NCBI RefSeq assembly: GCF_020405185.1
Contig: NZ_CP084465.1
Span: 16,697-80,696, forward strand
From: Halomicrobium salinisoli
GTDB taxonomy: Archaea > Halobacteriota > Halobacteria > Halobacteriales > Haloarculaceae
Direction of reading: 5' to 3'
Length of the DNA: 64,000 nt
Every line of letters begins with the position of its first letter. Within the stretch, counting starts at the first letter, position 1. The notes below the pieces were generated by a model that made no database searches, was not told the DNA's origin, and worked only from the letters and a program-made list of their open reading frames with translations. Positions 46,477 through 55,771 of this stretch are shown here, in pieces. A program made the position numbers and the translations under genes.

Positions 46477-47416
46477 CCTCGATGTCCCCTCATTTTCGGT
46501 CACATCTTCGCGAGTGAACCGATTTTCGTATGGTCGGTTTGTCGCTCTCTCGAAGGCGTACGTTCCGGCCGCGCTCCACGGGCTGCGCGCCTGGCCGCGT
46601 GCAGCCCATTCCTGCCGGGCAGCTTCCGGCCCCACTACTCGTCGCTGGCGCTCCTCGCGGTGAGGCCGGACTCCTGCCGGGTCGGGCCGGGCTCGCTCAC
46701 GCACCGCTCGCGCCGCTGCACTCACTCGTTCTCTCTGCCGGCGGACTCCTCCGCTGACGCGGAGCTTCCGCCGACGTCGACCGGGCGCACCGCTCGTGAC
46801 CTTTCGCGTTCCACGGGGGTGTCTCGTCGCGACGGACGCTGTTGCGCCGCGACTCGGTCAGCCCCCGTGGACACGAGTCACCGTCCGCGGTGCGCCCTGT
46901 CTCACAGTCTCGGTCCACGAGCACAACTCGTTCGGACTCGCCGGACTTCCGGAGGCTTCCGGCGACCGCGCCTGCGGCGCGGCGTCGAGTGTGAGACCAC
47001 TCGTTCGCTCGGCGGGCGCGACGTCCTCCGTCCGCCGCGCCCGCACCGGCGCTCGGGTGCGTTCGCTCGTGTGGGCGGCCCGAAGCCCTTGCACCGCACC
47101 GTCCGTGCCGGCTCCGCGCCTCGTCGCTGGCGCTCCTCGGCACGGACCCGCGGATGACGGCTGGGTTCAAGGGCTTCGCCGGCGCTCGCCGCGTGCTGCC
47201 CGGCCGTCACTCGACTGTGGGGGCTGGCGTCCGGCGACGCGTCGCGCCTCCAGGTGAACCGAGAGGCGCGACGCGGTCGCCTCTCAGAACTCCCTGCACT
47301 GATGGCTGGTTCGATGATCGCGGTCTGCCCAGAATGGGGGCACGGGCAGCACACTGTCGGCACTGACGGGCTGAAAGCAGGGAGCGCCGTGAGACGCCCC
47401 TAAAGCTAAGGCAACA
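46477..47416. other. Long GC-rich region without a convincing gene
   Basis: About 940 bp, much richer in G/C than the neighbours (notably 46560-47280). It yields overlapping open frames in several phases, all Arg/Pro/Ser/Ala-rich, non-acidic and unlike any haloarchaeal protein, so none is accepted. The 20-bp direct repeat CTCGTCGCTGGCGCTCCTCG occurs at 46638-46657 and 47120-47139, and CCGTGCC/GGCACGG flank the second copy as an inverted repeat. It may be a structured spacer or a long untranslated leader of the OB-fold gene. Confidence 0.6.
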
Positions 47417-48397
47417 ATGAGTCGACGCTATTCAGACAAAAAGGCATCGCTCGGTGTGAAGGCGCGGCTGGCGGACAAGCGTGATAGTCCCCGGGAGGCT
47501 CATGAACGGATTCAGACGTCAGTGGCCTCCCAGGTGGACGCGAACGCGATCCTAACCGAGGTAGCAGAAACGAATCACGGACAGGAGCTGCAGCCGTCGG
47601 TCGATCAGGAGATTCAGGGCAAGAAGGACTATGACTGGACACGCTCGACGGAGGTCGGGCCGGATCGGCGCTACGGTGAAACCCTGGCCGCGCAGGAACG
47701 GCGGCTGGGCGAGGAGGCTGAGCTAGAGCGGTACGGCGAGCAGGCCCGGTCGGCCGCCGAGGTCGGCATCGATCGAGAACGATCCTGCCGTGAACAGTGT
47801 CAGGTGGAACAGGCCCAGTCGACGCGGGCATTCTGGGAACGGAAGCACCTGGCGGACGGTCGGGCACACGTCACGATTCCGGCGTCACGGCGAACGCGGA
47901 CGGTGGATCCACGGGCGAAGCTAAGTCAAGACGAGCTGGCAAAGGTGAACGAGCGCGCGGCTAGGATGGCAGCGAGTTTCGAGGCACTGTCGAGAGCGGA
48001 CGCAGCCCGGCGGTTGGCCGAGGAGTGGGACAAGCGTGGACAGTCGTTGACAGAAGCGGTGTTCGCCGTTCTGGACGAGTGGGCAGATGATCCCACTGTG
48101 CCGACGCAGGTGGCCGGGATCGATCCCGACGCTCGGTGGGTCACCGTGGAGGGCGAGATAGTGCGGTTGTTCGACGAGCCCGCGACCCGGAATCAGTATC
48201 AGGTCGGGTACCTCGAGGACGAGCAGGGAACGCGGGCCAAGGTGACGGTCTGGCGACGCTCCACGTACGGCCCGCTGGTTCGCACCCTCTCGGAAGGTGA
48301 CCGAGTGCGGATTGCCCTCGGAAAGCCGGGTGCGTACAACGGTCAGAAGACAATCGCCGTCACGAGCGACACTGCGATCCTCTCGCCCGACGGCTGA
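47417..48397 (+). CDS. OB-fold nucleic-acid-binding protein
   Basis: 326 aa. The N-terminal 230 residues are polar, helical and rich in Glu, Arg, Ala and Gln. The C-terminal 95 residues (VTVEGEIVRLFDEPATRNQY, TRAKVTVWRRST, LSEGDRVRIALGKPGAYNGQKTIAV) form an OB fold of the RPA/SSB type. Single-stranded-DNA binding is likely; a role in plasmid replication or transfer is inferred from the setting. It follows the GC-rich region and starts with a normal ATG, with no overlap with neighbours. Confidence 0.75.
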   Translation: MSRRYSDKKASLGVKARLADKRDSPREAHERIQTSVASQVDANAILTEVAETNHGQELQPSVDQEIQGKKDYDWTRSTEVGPDRRYGETLAAQERRLGEEAELERYGEQARSAAEVGIDRERSCREQCQVEQAQSTRAFWERKHLADGRAHVTIPASRRTRTVDPRAKLSQDELAKVNERAARMAASFEALSRADAARRLAEEWDKRGQSLTEAVFAVLDEWADDPTVPTQVAGIDPDARWVTVEGEIVRLFDEPATRNQYQVGYLEDEQGTRAKVTVWRRSTYGPLVRTLSEGDRVRIALGKPGAYNGQKTIAVTSDTAILSPDG

Positions 48398-48779
48398 TCA
48401 CCAGGCCGGGCTCTCTTTTTTGTTTCCTACCGACCGTCGAGGGTGGTACCGGTGAGACTGGAGTGGGATAGGTGGGGCATTCGGGAGCGGCTACAGGGGT
48501 CGATTTCATATGTCGGATTTCGTGGAAATCGGCAGATCTGAAGCAGGGCGGAATGCCACTGAATCATGTGGGCAAGATAAAGGAGTAATGCATGTTCGTG
48601 AAATCGGGCTGCCATCCCGCGATTTTCACTACATTACATTACTGTTTCTAATGTATATTGGGCATTATACGACCGCCGTCCTGCGATTTCGTTCTACAGT
48701 AGTGATGTTCGACGATTACCATCAAATATCATATGGTTCTGCTGAGCGCGTTATATTGTATCTCGAAGGAGAGGTTAGA
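48398..48779. other. Intergenic region
   Basis: 382 bp between convergent genes. A T-rich stretch right after the OB-fold stop (CTCTTTTTTGTTTCC, 48411-48425) is a probable terminator. The right half is AT-rich. No gene was found. Confidence 0.5.
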
Positions 48780-50036
48780 TTAGCGTTCAAGCGGTGTTTC
48801 CAGCGCCCAGATATCGGTCGCCGGGTTGATCTCCGATTTCGTATCTGTCCCTCGTTCAGTCAAGAGTCCAGCGTGATAGAGCATGGCTTTGTACTGAAAC
48901 TCTGTGTGCGTCGAGTAGATTTCTCCGTTGTCGAACGCGGCAAGATTGATAGTGCCACTCTCTTCGTCGAGTACTCGTTCACGATCCTTCGATCGCGGAC
49001 TCACGAACAGATCCAATGCAAAGTTCGGCCGATCAACCGCAACCGCTTTCGCCACCTCTGCTAGGCATGGCTCGTCATTCCCCTCCTCGGCTAGATCTCC
49101 GAGAACGTCGACCAGCACCTGTGTGGGAGGATACGAGAGCAGTGCGTGGCGCACTTCGGCACCCATCACAGGACACGCGTCAATGAACCGTCGTCGAGAA
49201 CCAGTGAGTGAATCAATCTCCTGAAGAGCAAGTTCGATCCCACCATAATGATAGCTGACCGTGCGCACCACTTCCTTGCCCGTCGGCGTAAGATCTGATC
49301 CTGAAAGTCCGTTAGTCGCCAGTCCGAGAGCCATCGCGTCGAGTCGTGCATCCGAGACAGAATTGATCACGTGGTCGATGAACACGTCCTCCGTCTCTTC
49401 CGGATGCTGAATCGCTAATGCATAGCCGAGCGCATTCTTTGGATGGTTCTTCTTCAGACTCTCGACGGCCGTGTCCCCGAGCTGTGCATGGAAGCGAACC
49501 GTTTCTGCAGTAGGGGTTGTTTCCGTCCCGATGAGTCGTGGCTTCTCTACAAGATCTACTGTATCGACACCGACGGCGATTAGGCCGATGTTGAGTTCTC
49601 TGGCGAGCGACTGGTCGGTCTTGGAGATATAGTCACTTGGGACTGCCGCGAAACCGATGTTTGCTTCCCCCATGTGTGAATGCGCTTGCGTGATTGCAAT
49701 ACGGGTCGCATTCTGGCTGTTCTGCTCGGTTTTACCCTTGGCTTCGATAACTGCGAGCGGAAGAGCCGTAACTGCGTCCTCAAGGGTCCCCCGGTACGCA
49801 TCTGGGCGCGGCGGCGCAAGTATTGCGTCGGGATTCCCGTTGGCCATCCGGATAGCGTTGATCGGTTCCAGACGAGAACGAAGTGTCTTGTCAATAGTTG
49901 CCTCGCCCCATGAACCAGTTCTGAACTGGGCGTCCACGACAGCGTAACTCCTCTCGCCCTCTGAAGGAAGGACGAATTCTTTTGCTTTGGCAAGGACACT
50001 CGGCTCGATCAATGAACCCATCACTCGCTGGCCCAT
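48780..50036 (-). CDS. PD-(D/E)XK-like restriction nuclease candidate
   Basis: 418 aa (Met6 also possible). NPDAILAPPRPD (about residues 68-79) and LPLAVIEAKGKTEQN (about 93-107) give the D-x(n)-E-x-K core of the PD-(D/E)XK fold, close to type I HsdR N-terminal domains. The following strands (IGFAAVPSD, NIGLIAVGVDTVDLVEKPRL) fit the rest of the fold. The C-terminal half (about 200-418) is helical and contains winged-helix-like segments (ALLSYPPTQVLVDVLGDLAEE); not recognised. It is divergent from the phosphoesterase gene and at the left border of the TGT island, so it may be the nuclease arm of that system. Confidence 0.65.
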   Translation of the reverse strand: MGQRVMGSLIEPSVLAKAKEFVLPSEGERSYAVVDAQFRTGSWGEATIDKTLRSRLEPINAIRMANGNPDAILAPPRPDAYRGTLEDAVTALPLAVIEAKGKTEQNSQNATRIAITQAHSHMGEANIGFAAVPSDYISKTDQSLARELNIGLIAVGVDTVDLVEKPRLIGTETTPTAETVRFHAQLGDTAVESLKKNHPKNALGYALAIQHPEETEDVFIDHVINSVSDARLDAMALGLATNGLSGSDLTPTGKEVVRTVSYHYGGIELALQEIDSLTGSRRRFIDACPVMGAEVRHALLSYPPTQVLVDVLGDLAEEGNDEPCLAEVAKAVAVDRPNFALDLFVSPRSKDRERVLDEESGTINLAAFDNGEIYSTHTEFQYKAMLYHAGLLTERGTDTKSEINPATDIWALETPLER

Positions 50037-50123
50037 TATTCCCTTCCATCATTAACTTGCCCACTGTCTCTTTGAAGCCGATATTTTGAGCATTTATATA
50101 CAGCAATGATGTCCGAGTAGGTA

Positions 50124-51143
50124 GTGTCGAAGACTACTGTCGACGATCTATCGGCGAATCATAACCTTCCGGCTCCGATGGAGGTCACTGTATCGGACGT
50201 CACCTGGAATCCTGAGAGTTCCCGCCGTGCAGAAGTCCTCCTCACGGATAGCACCGGTAATTCGATTACACTGGTCGATTACAGCGGAGCGAATAACTCT
50301 GCTGAATGGGCAGTCGGCTATCGGTATCGGATCTCGAATTGTAAGGTTCTGGGTGGAAGTAGCGGCGAGAACCTCTATCTGGCTCCAAGTAAGAAAACAC
50401 GGATTGAGGCACTTGGTCCCGAAAGCTCAGACACGCAACTCCTCATCATCGGAGATACACATATCGGACGGGAAGAGCATCCGGGAACCGGACAATCAAT
50501 CGATCCAATCAACGCTCTCGCTAAGGCCGTCAAGTATGGTATCGATCGCGGCGTCGATGCAGTCGTTCATGTCGGGGACATCTTCCATGACTCTGCGATA
50601 GAGAAACACGGTGCTGTTACGCAGCTTGAGGTATTCAATCCACTAATTGAAGCAGGTATACCATTCTATTTCATTCGGGGAAACCACGCCAGCGAAGCCG
50701 GCGAGAAGTTACTTGACGTAATGACCGATCAGCTTGCACGCCACCTTGATACTAATGGCATTGCGGTCGATTCAGACACTCGGATTTTCGGCATCGACCA
50801 TGTTCACGGAACGGAGTTTTCCCCACATCAATATCAGTTCCCCCAGACAGTGCCGGAGTCAACCAATGTCCTCGTCTTACATCAGAGGCTAAAGCAACTA
50901 TCTGGAGCCAATAGGCGGAATGTAGATCTCAATCAATTACAGCGGCAGTTCAGTAGGCAGTTCGACGCAGTTGTCTGTGGGCACCAACACGATGGTGACA
51001 GGACGATGTGGAACGGTATCCCGGTTCTGTACACGGGTGCGTCCGAGTTTATGAGTATCAACGAGGGATCGAATGATCGAATTGCTTGGTTACTATCTGT
51101 AGAGGATCATAGAGTGAACCTCAGTCGCTACGACATTCCGTAA
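50124..51143 (+). CDS. Mre11/SbcD-type metallophosphoesterase with N-terminal OB fold
   Basis: 339 aa; leaderless GTG start with TTTATATA (50094-50101) about 25 nt upstream. N-terminal OB-like domain (about 15-85; EVTVSDVTWNPESSRRAEVLL). Calcineurin-like motifs are all present: GDTHIG (near 112), GDIFHDS (near 153), GNHAS (near 190), LHQRL (near 252), CGHQHDG (near 290). These are the five metal-binding motifs of Mre11-type nucleases. An OB fold in front is unusual for Mre11 and suggests substrate targeting. It lies inside the TGT island, convergent with the AAA ATPase operon. No Rad50-like partner is present, so action on DNA ends would depend on another ATPase, perhaps that operon. Confidence 0.85.
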   Translation: MSKTTVDDLSANHNLPAPMEVTVSDVTWNPESSRRAEVLLTDSTGNSITLVDYSGANNSAEWAVGYRYRISNCKVLGGSSGENLYLAPSKKTRIEALGPESSDTQLLIIGDTHIGREEHPGTGQSIDPINALAKAVKYGIDRGVDAVVHVGDIFHDSAIEKHGAVTQLEVFNPLIEAGIPFYFIRGNHASEAGEKLLDVMTDQLARHLDTNGIAVDSDTRIFGIDHVHGTEFSPHQYQFPQTVPESTNVLVLHQRLKQLSGANRRNVDLNQLQRQFSRQFDAVVCGHQHDGDRTMWNGIPVLYTGASEFMSINEGSNDRIAWLLSVEDHRVNLSRYDIP

Positions 51144-51167
51144 CGCTGGAGTAGAGTCGCGTTTCTA

Positions 51168-52331
51168 CTACATCTCCTCCAGCGTGCCGATAACGAGTTC
51201 TTCTCCAATTTGGCCACTGTGATGATCGTCGACGGCGTCGTCCAGCACTCGACTACAGATGCTGAGGATCTGCCGAATGTTCCCCTGTGATCGCTGGAGG
51301 ACGACCTGCAGTCCTTCTTCGGTGAACGGTTCAATTCCTTCGGATCCGTTCTCTCGGACCAGATTGAGGTATCCTTCGACCAGCGTGTGGACTTTCTCCT
51401 CTGTGAGTGGTTGCAATGCGACCTCCTGACCGATGCGTTCGGAGAACGCGTGATACTCGCTCATGACGTCTTGCCACACCTCGGGGGCACACCCGAAGAG
51501 GATGCACAGCCCGTTGCCGTTCTGGTCCATCAGGTGGCGGATGCTGTTGAGCGTCGCCTGCTCGTCTTTCGGGGAGAGTTGAGCGATCCGCTCGAACTCG
51601 TCGACGAACATGAACACGCCGGTGTATCCGAGCTCTAGGAGCATGTTCTTCAGCGCCGTGAAGGCCCGAACAGCACTGGTGTCGTCGTCGATCGCACTGT
51701 GGATCTCCATCTCCTTGCGCTGCTCGTAGCGCAGGCCCTCGGCAGTCAGCCACTGCCAGGCGTAGAGGTTCGTGTCCTCGTAGATGAGATGGACGATCGC
51801 CCGTGCGAAGTCGGCGAACTTCGTCACGTCGCTCAGCCGCTGGACGGCGGTCGGTACGAGGTCCGACAGGAGAACTTCGCCGTCGTCGATGAGCGACTTC
51901 ATCGAACTGGCACCCATCGGGTTCCGGTCCGTCTCGGTTCGGGCGACCTCGGCGAGGAACTCGTAGCTCAACTCCTGCATTCGGTCGAACCCGATGTCGT
52001 AGACGAACTCGTGGTAGATGTCGAGGAACCCGTCGCCGGGCTGGGCGACGTAGCCGACGAGGACGTCCTCACGGTCGCGGACGAGTGATCGGGTGTACTT
52101 GAGCGTGTGCGACTTCCCGTTGCCATACTTCCCCGTGACGACGAGGTGTTTCGACTTGCCCGTACTGAGTACCGACGACACTGTCTCGCTGATGCGGTCG
52201 GTGACGTCTTCCTGGCCACAGTACACGAGCGGTTCGTCGTCGGGCACCGGACTGTAGGGGAAGGGGTTCCCGGACAGGCCGAAGGTTGAGTAGTCACGCT
52301 GTTCGTCGCTGATGGTGAAGCTGTCGCTCAT
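51168..52331 (-). CDS. AAA ATPase of the TGT operon (possibly DpdH-like)
   Basis: 387 aa. FGLSGNPFPYSPVPDDEPLVYCGQ precedes Walker A GKYGNGKSHTLK (Gly67-Ser74); Walker B MFVDEFERIAQL lies near residue 245, with a sensor strand LCILFGCAPEVW near 280 and a helical C-terminus that resembles the lid of Cdc6/TniB-type ATPases (LQVVLQRSQGNIRQILSICSRVLD). It overlaps the winged-helix gene by 4 nt and is the last gene of the three-gene operon. Dpd clusters include ATPases, but assignment to DpdH is by context only. A motor or switch protein that loads a nuclease or helicase is the inference. Confidence 0.8.
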   Translation of the reverse strand: MSDSFTISDEQRDYSTFGLSGNPFPYSPVPDDEPLVYCGQEDVTDRISETVSSVLSTGKSKHLVVTGKYGNGKSHTLKYTRSLVRDREDVLVGYVAQPGDGFLDIYHEFVYDIGFDRMQELSYEFLAEVARTETDRNPMGASSMKSLIDDGEVLLSDLVPTAVQRLSDVTKFADFARAIVHLIYEDTNLYAWQWLTAEGLRYEQRKEMEIHSAIDDDTSAVRAFTALKNMLLELGYTGVFMFVDEFERIAQLSPKDEQATLNSIRHLMDQNGNGLCILFGCAPEVWQDVMSEYHAFSERIGQEVALQPLTEEKVHTLVEGYLNLVRENGSEGIEPFTEEGLQVVLQRSQGNIRQILSICSRVLDDAVDDHHSGQIGEELVIGTLEEM

Positions 52332-53206
52332 TGGGGATCGTAGGTGAGGTCGCGGTCGTGGACCGTGAGGTAGTAGTACTGTTTACCGTACTGTTCGATT
52401 CCGGCCATCACCTGGTCGGTCGACTGAGACGTCGACACGAACCCGTCGCTATCGGCGAGGGCGATGTCCTTGATGCCGTACTGGGCTTCCTTCGCCCCGG
52501 TGTCCATTGGCGCTCCCGATAGTTCGAGCTTGCCGACGTTCTGTTTGGCCAGCGTCGCTAGTGCTCGATCGAACGCCCGACGCGTGGCCTGCCGCTGTGC
52601 ACAGAGCGTCTCTCGAACCTCGGGGATCGACAGGTACCGCTGACGCATCCCGACGCCAGTCGTCTCTTCGAGGTCGTCGTAGATCTGGAGAAGTACGTGC
52701 GGGAAGTTCGCTGGCATCTCGTCACATTCCGGTCGATAGTACTCTCCGGTGAACGCGTTCCGGTGAATCGATCCCAGTCGCTTTCCCCAGTCACCAACGA
52801 CTTCAACACTCGTCTGGTTGTACGCGTACGGCGTGAACTCTGCCTCGGCCTCCAACTCTTCGAGAATCTGCTCAAGCGGCGCAGGCCCGATCTCCGCGAC
52901 GACGTCAAGGAAGGTCCCGTAATGGGGACTTCGCGTTTCGAGGATCGAGCTGACGCGCTCCCAGTTCTCGTCCTGGATCGCTTCGATGAACGAATCACCG
53001 ACGCTGGTCGTCTCGTATTCGTCATCAGACTCCGCGATGAGATCGATGCGACACGCCTCGAGGATTGTCGACCGTGCTCGGCGATGACTCACGTCGAGGG
53101 CCTCCTCGACGTCTTCAGTCGTCTTGGGACCAGACTGGCAGAGGTACGTCGTCTCGACGAGTCGTCCGAGCGTGATCGGTCGGACTGTGGGACGCTCGTC
53201 ACTCAT
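52328..53206 (-). CDS. Winged-helix protein of the TGT operon (possibly DpdG-like)
   Basis: 292 aa. The N-terminus (ITLGRLVETTYLCQSGPKTTEDVEEALDVSHRRARSTI) is a winged helix. The middle is acidic and helical (about 70-130), and the C-terminus ends in a beta-rich stretch. It is coupled by 4-nt overlaps to the TGT-like gene upstream and the ATPase downstream, so the three proteins are probably one functional unit. DpdG of bacterial Dpd clusters is also of unknown fold and stands beside DpdH, but no sequence similarity could be tested. DNA binding, or recognition of modified DNA, is inferred. Confidence 0.7.
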   Translation of the reverse strand: MSDERPTVRPITLGRLVETTYLCQSGPKTTEDVEEALDVSHRRARSTILEACRIDLIAESDDEYETTSVGDSFIEAIQDENWERVSSILETRSPHYGTFLDVVAEIGPAPLEQILEELEAEAEFTPYAYNQTSVEVVGDWGKRLGSIHRNAFTGEYYRPECDEMPANFPHVLLQIYDDLEETTGVGMRQRYLSIPEVRETLCAQRQATRRAFDRALATLAKQNVGKLELSGAPMDTGAKEAQYGIKDIALADSDGFVSTSQSTDQVMAGIEQYGKQYYYLTVHDRDLTYDPQ

Positions 53207-54237
53207 GTTAACCTCCGGACCTGCTGTTTCGCGAGCCGGTAGGCCCGTTTCGTTACTTCGTTCCCCGCGAATCGGAGGTCCAGATACGCTTCCAGATCTT
53301 CGTCGGCAGCTGCCATGTATCGGAACCGACGGAGCTCGAGCGCGAGCGCCCAGACATTGTGCTGGACGAGGAGGTCGCGGTCGTTTCGCACCGCCTTGAA
53401 CGTCCGGGTGCTACACACCGGGCAGGCACACGGCAGGTGCGACAACTCCTCGACGTTCTTCAGCGGTTCCCCGCCGAAACCGGGGATCAGGTAGTTCCGG
53501 TTCCCGGCGCTCCGGATGAAGGCCGACGAGTCGAAGCTATCCACACCCAGGTAGAGCAGGAGCGGTTGATACGTCAGCCCACCCAGCCCGTAGACGTGGA
53601 GATGTTTGTCAGTCGCTCGTCGGGCCGCTAGTATAATTTTCGTTACCTTTTCGTAGTCCGTTCGGATTGGGACGAGACTCCCGATGGCATACCCGTCGAA
53701 GTCACCCTCCCGTTCGAGGTGCTGAATTGAATTCCGCACCGTCTCCGGGTCGTACCCGTGCACGCTCCCGAGAAGGACCTCATCGCCGTTGTGTCGGCGA
53801 CTCGCTTCGAGGGCAAGATCGATGCTCTCGCTGATGCGGCGTTGATTCTCCGCCTGCCGGTTGTCTCTGGAGAGAGGGACGTCGACCGTTCCATAGATGT
53901 CCGCATCGATCTGTTGCTGGGTCTCGAGCGTTTTTGCTGGGGTGGTGTCGACTGTCTCGTCCTGAAAGTCGAATCCCCCACTGTCGGCGAAGACGACCGT
54001 GTCTTCTGAGACGCCCATCTCCTCGCGGAGTGGCGTCCCGTCCTCAAAGCGTTCCCACTGGGGATCCCGGTTTCTGATGGCCCTGGCATTGACCATCGCT
54101 GTCGAGAGGTCGGGGACGCTTTCCGTGTATTCTGGAGTGTTGTCGCTTGACCGTTTCCCGATGTTGCTCACCGGGAATAACACGGGAGTCTGTAAGTCCC
54201 CGTGCGGAGTTTCAAGGGCTTGTTGTCTGAATAACAT
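53203..54237 (-). CDS. TGT-like deazaguanine transglycosylase, DpdA homologue (short form)
   Basis: 344 aa. Signature residues of the tRNA-guanine transglycosylase fold: FADSGGFDFQDE (Asp85, general acid position), GSVHGYDPETVRNS (VQG-like motif, about 157-170), GYAIGSL (about 182-188), HVYGLGGLT (about 214-222), VDSFDSSAFIR (Asp236 as nucleophile), and zinc ligands C270-x-C272-x2-C275 with His293. It lacks the PUA domain of archaeosine TGTs and is shorter than they are, as expected for DpdA-type enzymes that swap guanine for preQ0 in DNA. First gene of the leftward operon with the winged-helix and AAA genes (4-nt overlaps). A tRNA substrate cannot be excluded. Confidence 0.8.
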   Translation of the reverse strand: MLFRQQALETPHGDLQTPVLFPVSNIGKRSSDNTPEYTESVPDLSTAMVNARAIRNRDPQWERFEDGTPLREEMGVSEDTVVFADSGGFDFQDETVDTTPAKTLETQQQIDADIYGTVDVPLSRDNRQAENQRRISESIDLALEASRRHNGDEVLLGSVHGYDPETVRNSIQHLEREGDFDGYAIGSLVPIRTDYEKVTKIILAARRATDKHLHVYGLGGLTYQPLLLYLGVDSFDSSAFIRSAGNRNYLIPGFGGEPLKNVEELSHLPCACPVCSTRTFKAVRNDRDLLVQHNVWALALELRRFRYMAAADEDLEAYLDLRFAGNEVTKRAYRLAKQQVRRLT

Positions 54238-54346
54238 CTCGCACGCTCGGGTAAGCTCGGGCTCGCCAATAAAGCTTCGTCAAAACAAAGCTACGTGGCC
54301 AGTAGATCAGAGTGACTATTTGTGGGGCTAGTCAAGCCATCCGCCA

Positions 54347-54640
54347 ATGGTTTCCGAGGGGCTACGTGAGGTTCTCGGGCGCAAACGGACACTCGAGATT
54401 CTTGAACTGCTTCGGAGAGATACTGAACTCAATTATTCTGAGATCGAGACTGAGATTCCCTCATCTAGCGATACGATTGTGGACTCTCTCGAACTACTCC
54501 AGGCACATGACTTGGTCGAACGACAACAGCGACACAAACGCGATGTCCGGTATACACTCACGGATCAAGGCGAGGAGTTTCTCCAGCTGATCGATACGCT
54601 GGATCACTTACTCGATGATAGTGGAGGCAATGATTGCTAA
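54347..54640 (+). CDS. Small winged-helix regulator
   Basis: 97 aa. RKRTLEILELLRRDTELNYSEIETEIPSSSDTIVDSLELLQAHDLVERQ and RYTLTDQGEEFLQLI form a PadR/HxlR-like winged helix. It stands alone, divergent from the TGT operon (110 bp between starts), and so probably controls it. Small regulators of this type often gate expression of modification genes. No effector domain is seen. Confidence 0.8.
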   Translation: MVSEGLREVLGRKRTLEILELLRRDTELNYSEIETEIPSSSDTIVDSLELLQAHDLVERQQRHKRDVRYTLTDQGEEFLQLIDTLDHLLDDSGGNDC

Positions 54641-54839
54641 CCTTCTATTAAGCGGTGCTGAGCAACGATCAGGACTTCAAACCGGAGAAAGAGAAGAATC
54701 GATCAAGTTAGAACTTTGTTGAGATCATTAGTATGTGACAGACTTGTAATAGAAATCACAGTAAATAGTCATGGACGTGGTGAATACGAGACATACTGCT
54801 TTATGACGAGGGAAATGGGATATCCCAAAACCAACGGGG

Positions 54840-55745
54840 ATGTCTTCTGACCGTCAATCTAAATGGGATGCGTCTAGAGTTATAGATTCATTGACCGATC
54901 TGGACCCAATTCAGTTCGAAAAATTCGTAGCTGAATTGTGGGCCCGTAGAGGATGGGAGACAGAAGTTACCTCTGGTTCTAACGATAGAGGCATTGATGT
55001 AATCGCTGAAAAGCATTTCCCATATGAGGAGAAAGTACTTATCCAAGCCAAGAAATACGCTCAGGGGAATCGCGTATCGGGTCCTGAAATACAGAAGTAT
55101 GCCTCTCTCAAACAGAGGGACGGTGTCGATGAAGTAATTATTGTAACTACAAGTGAGTTCACTGCGCAGGCAATAGAACTGAGTCAGGAGTATAATATTA
55201 AGCTGATCAATGGAAAAACGGTACTAAACATGATTATTGAGGGCTCTGCAGAGGATCTCTTGCAACAATATACTTCCCTCTTGTCAAAGTGCCCCTCCTG
55301 TAATGGCGACATCAAAGACGAACACAGCTATTGCGAAAGTTGTGGTGAATACTTGACTCCCTATAGAACGCCAGATATTGTGGCACAAAATAAGCGAGAG
55401 ACACGGATAGAGATTGAGAAGGATGATGAGCCATCTGATCCTGATGAAGTTATACTAAAAACGAGAGGAAGGAAATTCGCGGCAGAAAACGGGGATACTG
55501 TTGGCCGGAAATTGAGAGAGATTCTTATCAGTAGTGGAGAATCCAGAAATCGTGCACTTCGTGTTCATCGTGAACACATTGGATTTGTTAATGAAAATAG
55601 AGAGTTCTACATTGTCGCAATAGGTACGAATCCCACCCGATTGAATGAACAGGAACTTGATCAAGGTGAGAAAGCAGAAATTAATCCAGGTGATACGATT
55701 GAGCTCTCAGGTGTCATAAGTATTAATGTCGAAGGTTTTAGATGA
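54840..55745 (+). CDS. Mrr-type restriction endonuclease with zinc ribbon and FHA-like domain
   Basis: 301 aa. Residues 20-140 are the Mrr-cat fold: FEKFVAELWARRGWETEV, GSNDRGIDVIAEK (Asp) and KVLIQAKKYA (Q-x-K core). Residues 155-175 form a zinc ribbon (CPSC ... CESC). The C-terminal 90 residues contain LRVHREHIGFVNENREFYI and GTNPTRLNEQEL ... INPGDTIELSG, a pattern of FHA domains (R...H, then NxTxLN), used to bind phosphothreonine. Mrr enzymes cut modified DNA; an FHA tail hints at kinase-linked control. AT-rich codons suggest later arrival. Convergent with the giant TGT gene (26 bp). Upstream: a GGGATATCCC palindrome (54818-54827). Confidence 0.8.
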   Translation: MSSDRQSKWDASRVIDSLTDLDPIQFEKFVAELWARRGWETEVTSGSNDRGIDVIAEKHFPYEEKVLIQAKKYAQGNRVSGPEIQKYASLKQRDGVDEVIIVTTSEFTAQAIELSQEYNIKLINGKTVLNMIIEGSAEDLLQQYTSLLSKCPSCNGDIKDEHSYCESCGEYLTPYRTPDIVAQNKRETRIEIEKDDEPSDPDEVILKTRGRKFAAENGDTVGRKLREILISSGESRNRALRVHREHIGFVNENREFYIVAIGTNPTRLNEQELDQGEKAEINPGDTIELSGVISINVEGFR

Positions 55746-55771
55746 ATGTCAAATAATTACAGCAGAGATTG

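Noticed and set aside
46530..47363. Several overlapping frames in the GC-rich region
   Set aside because: All are Arg/Pro/Ala-rich, none is acidic, and they compete in all phases, as expected for G/C-rich non-coding DNA.
48510..49064. 184-aa plus-strand frame entering the PD-(D/E)XK gene
   Set aside because: Runs antisense through the conserved end of the nuclease gene and has no motif.
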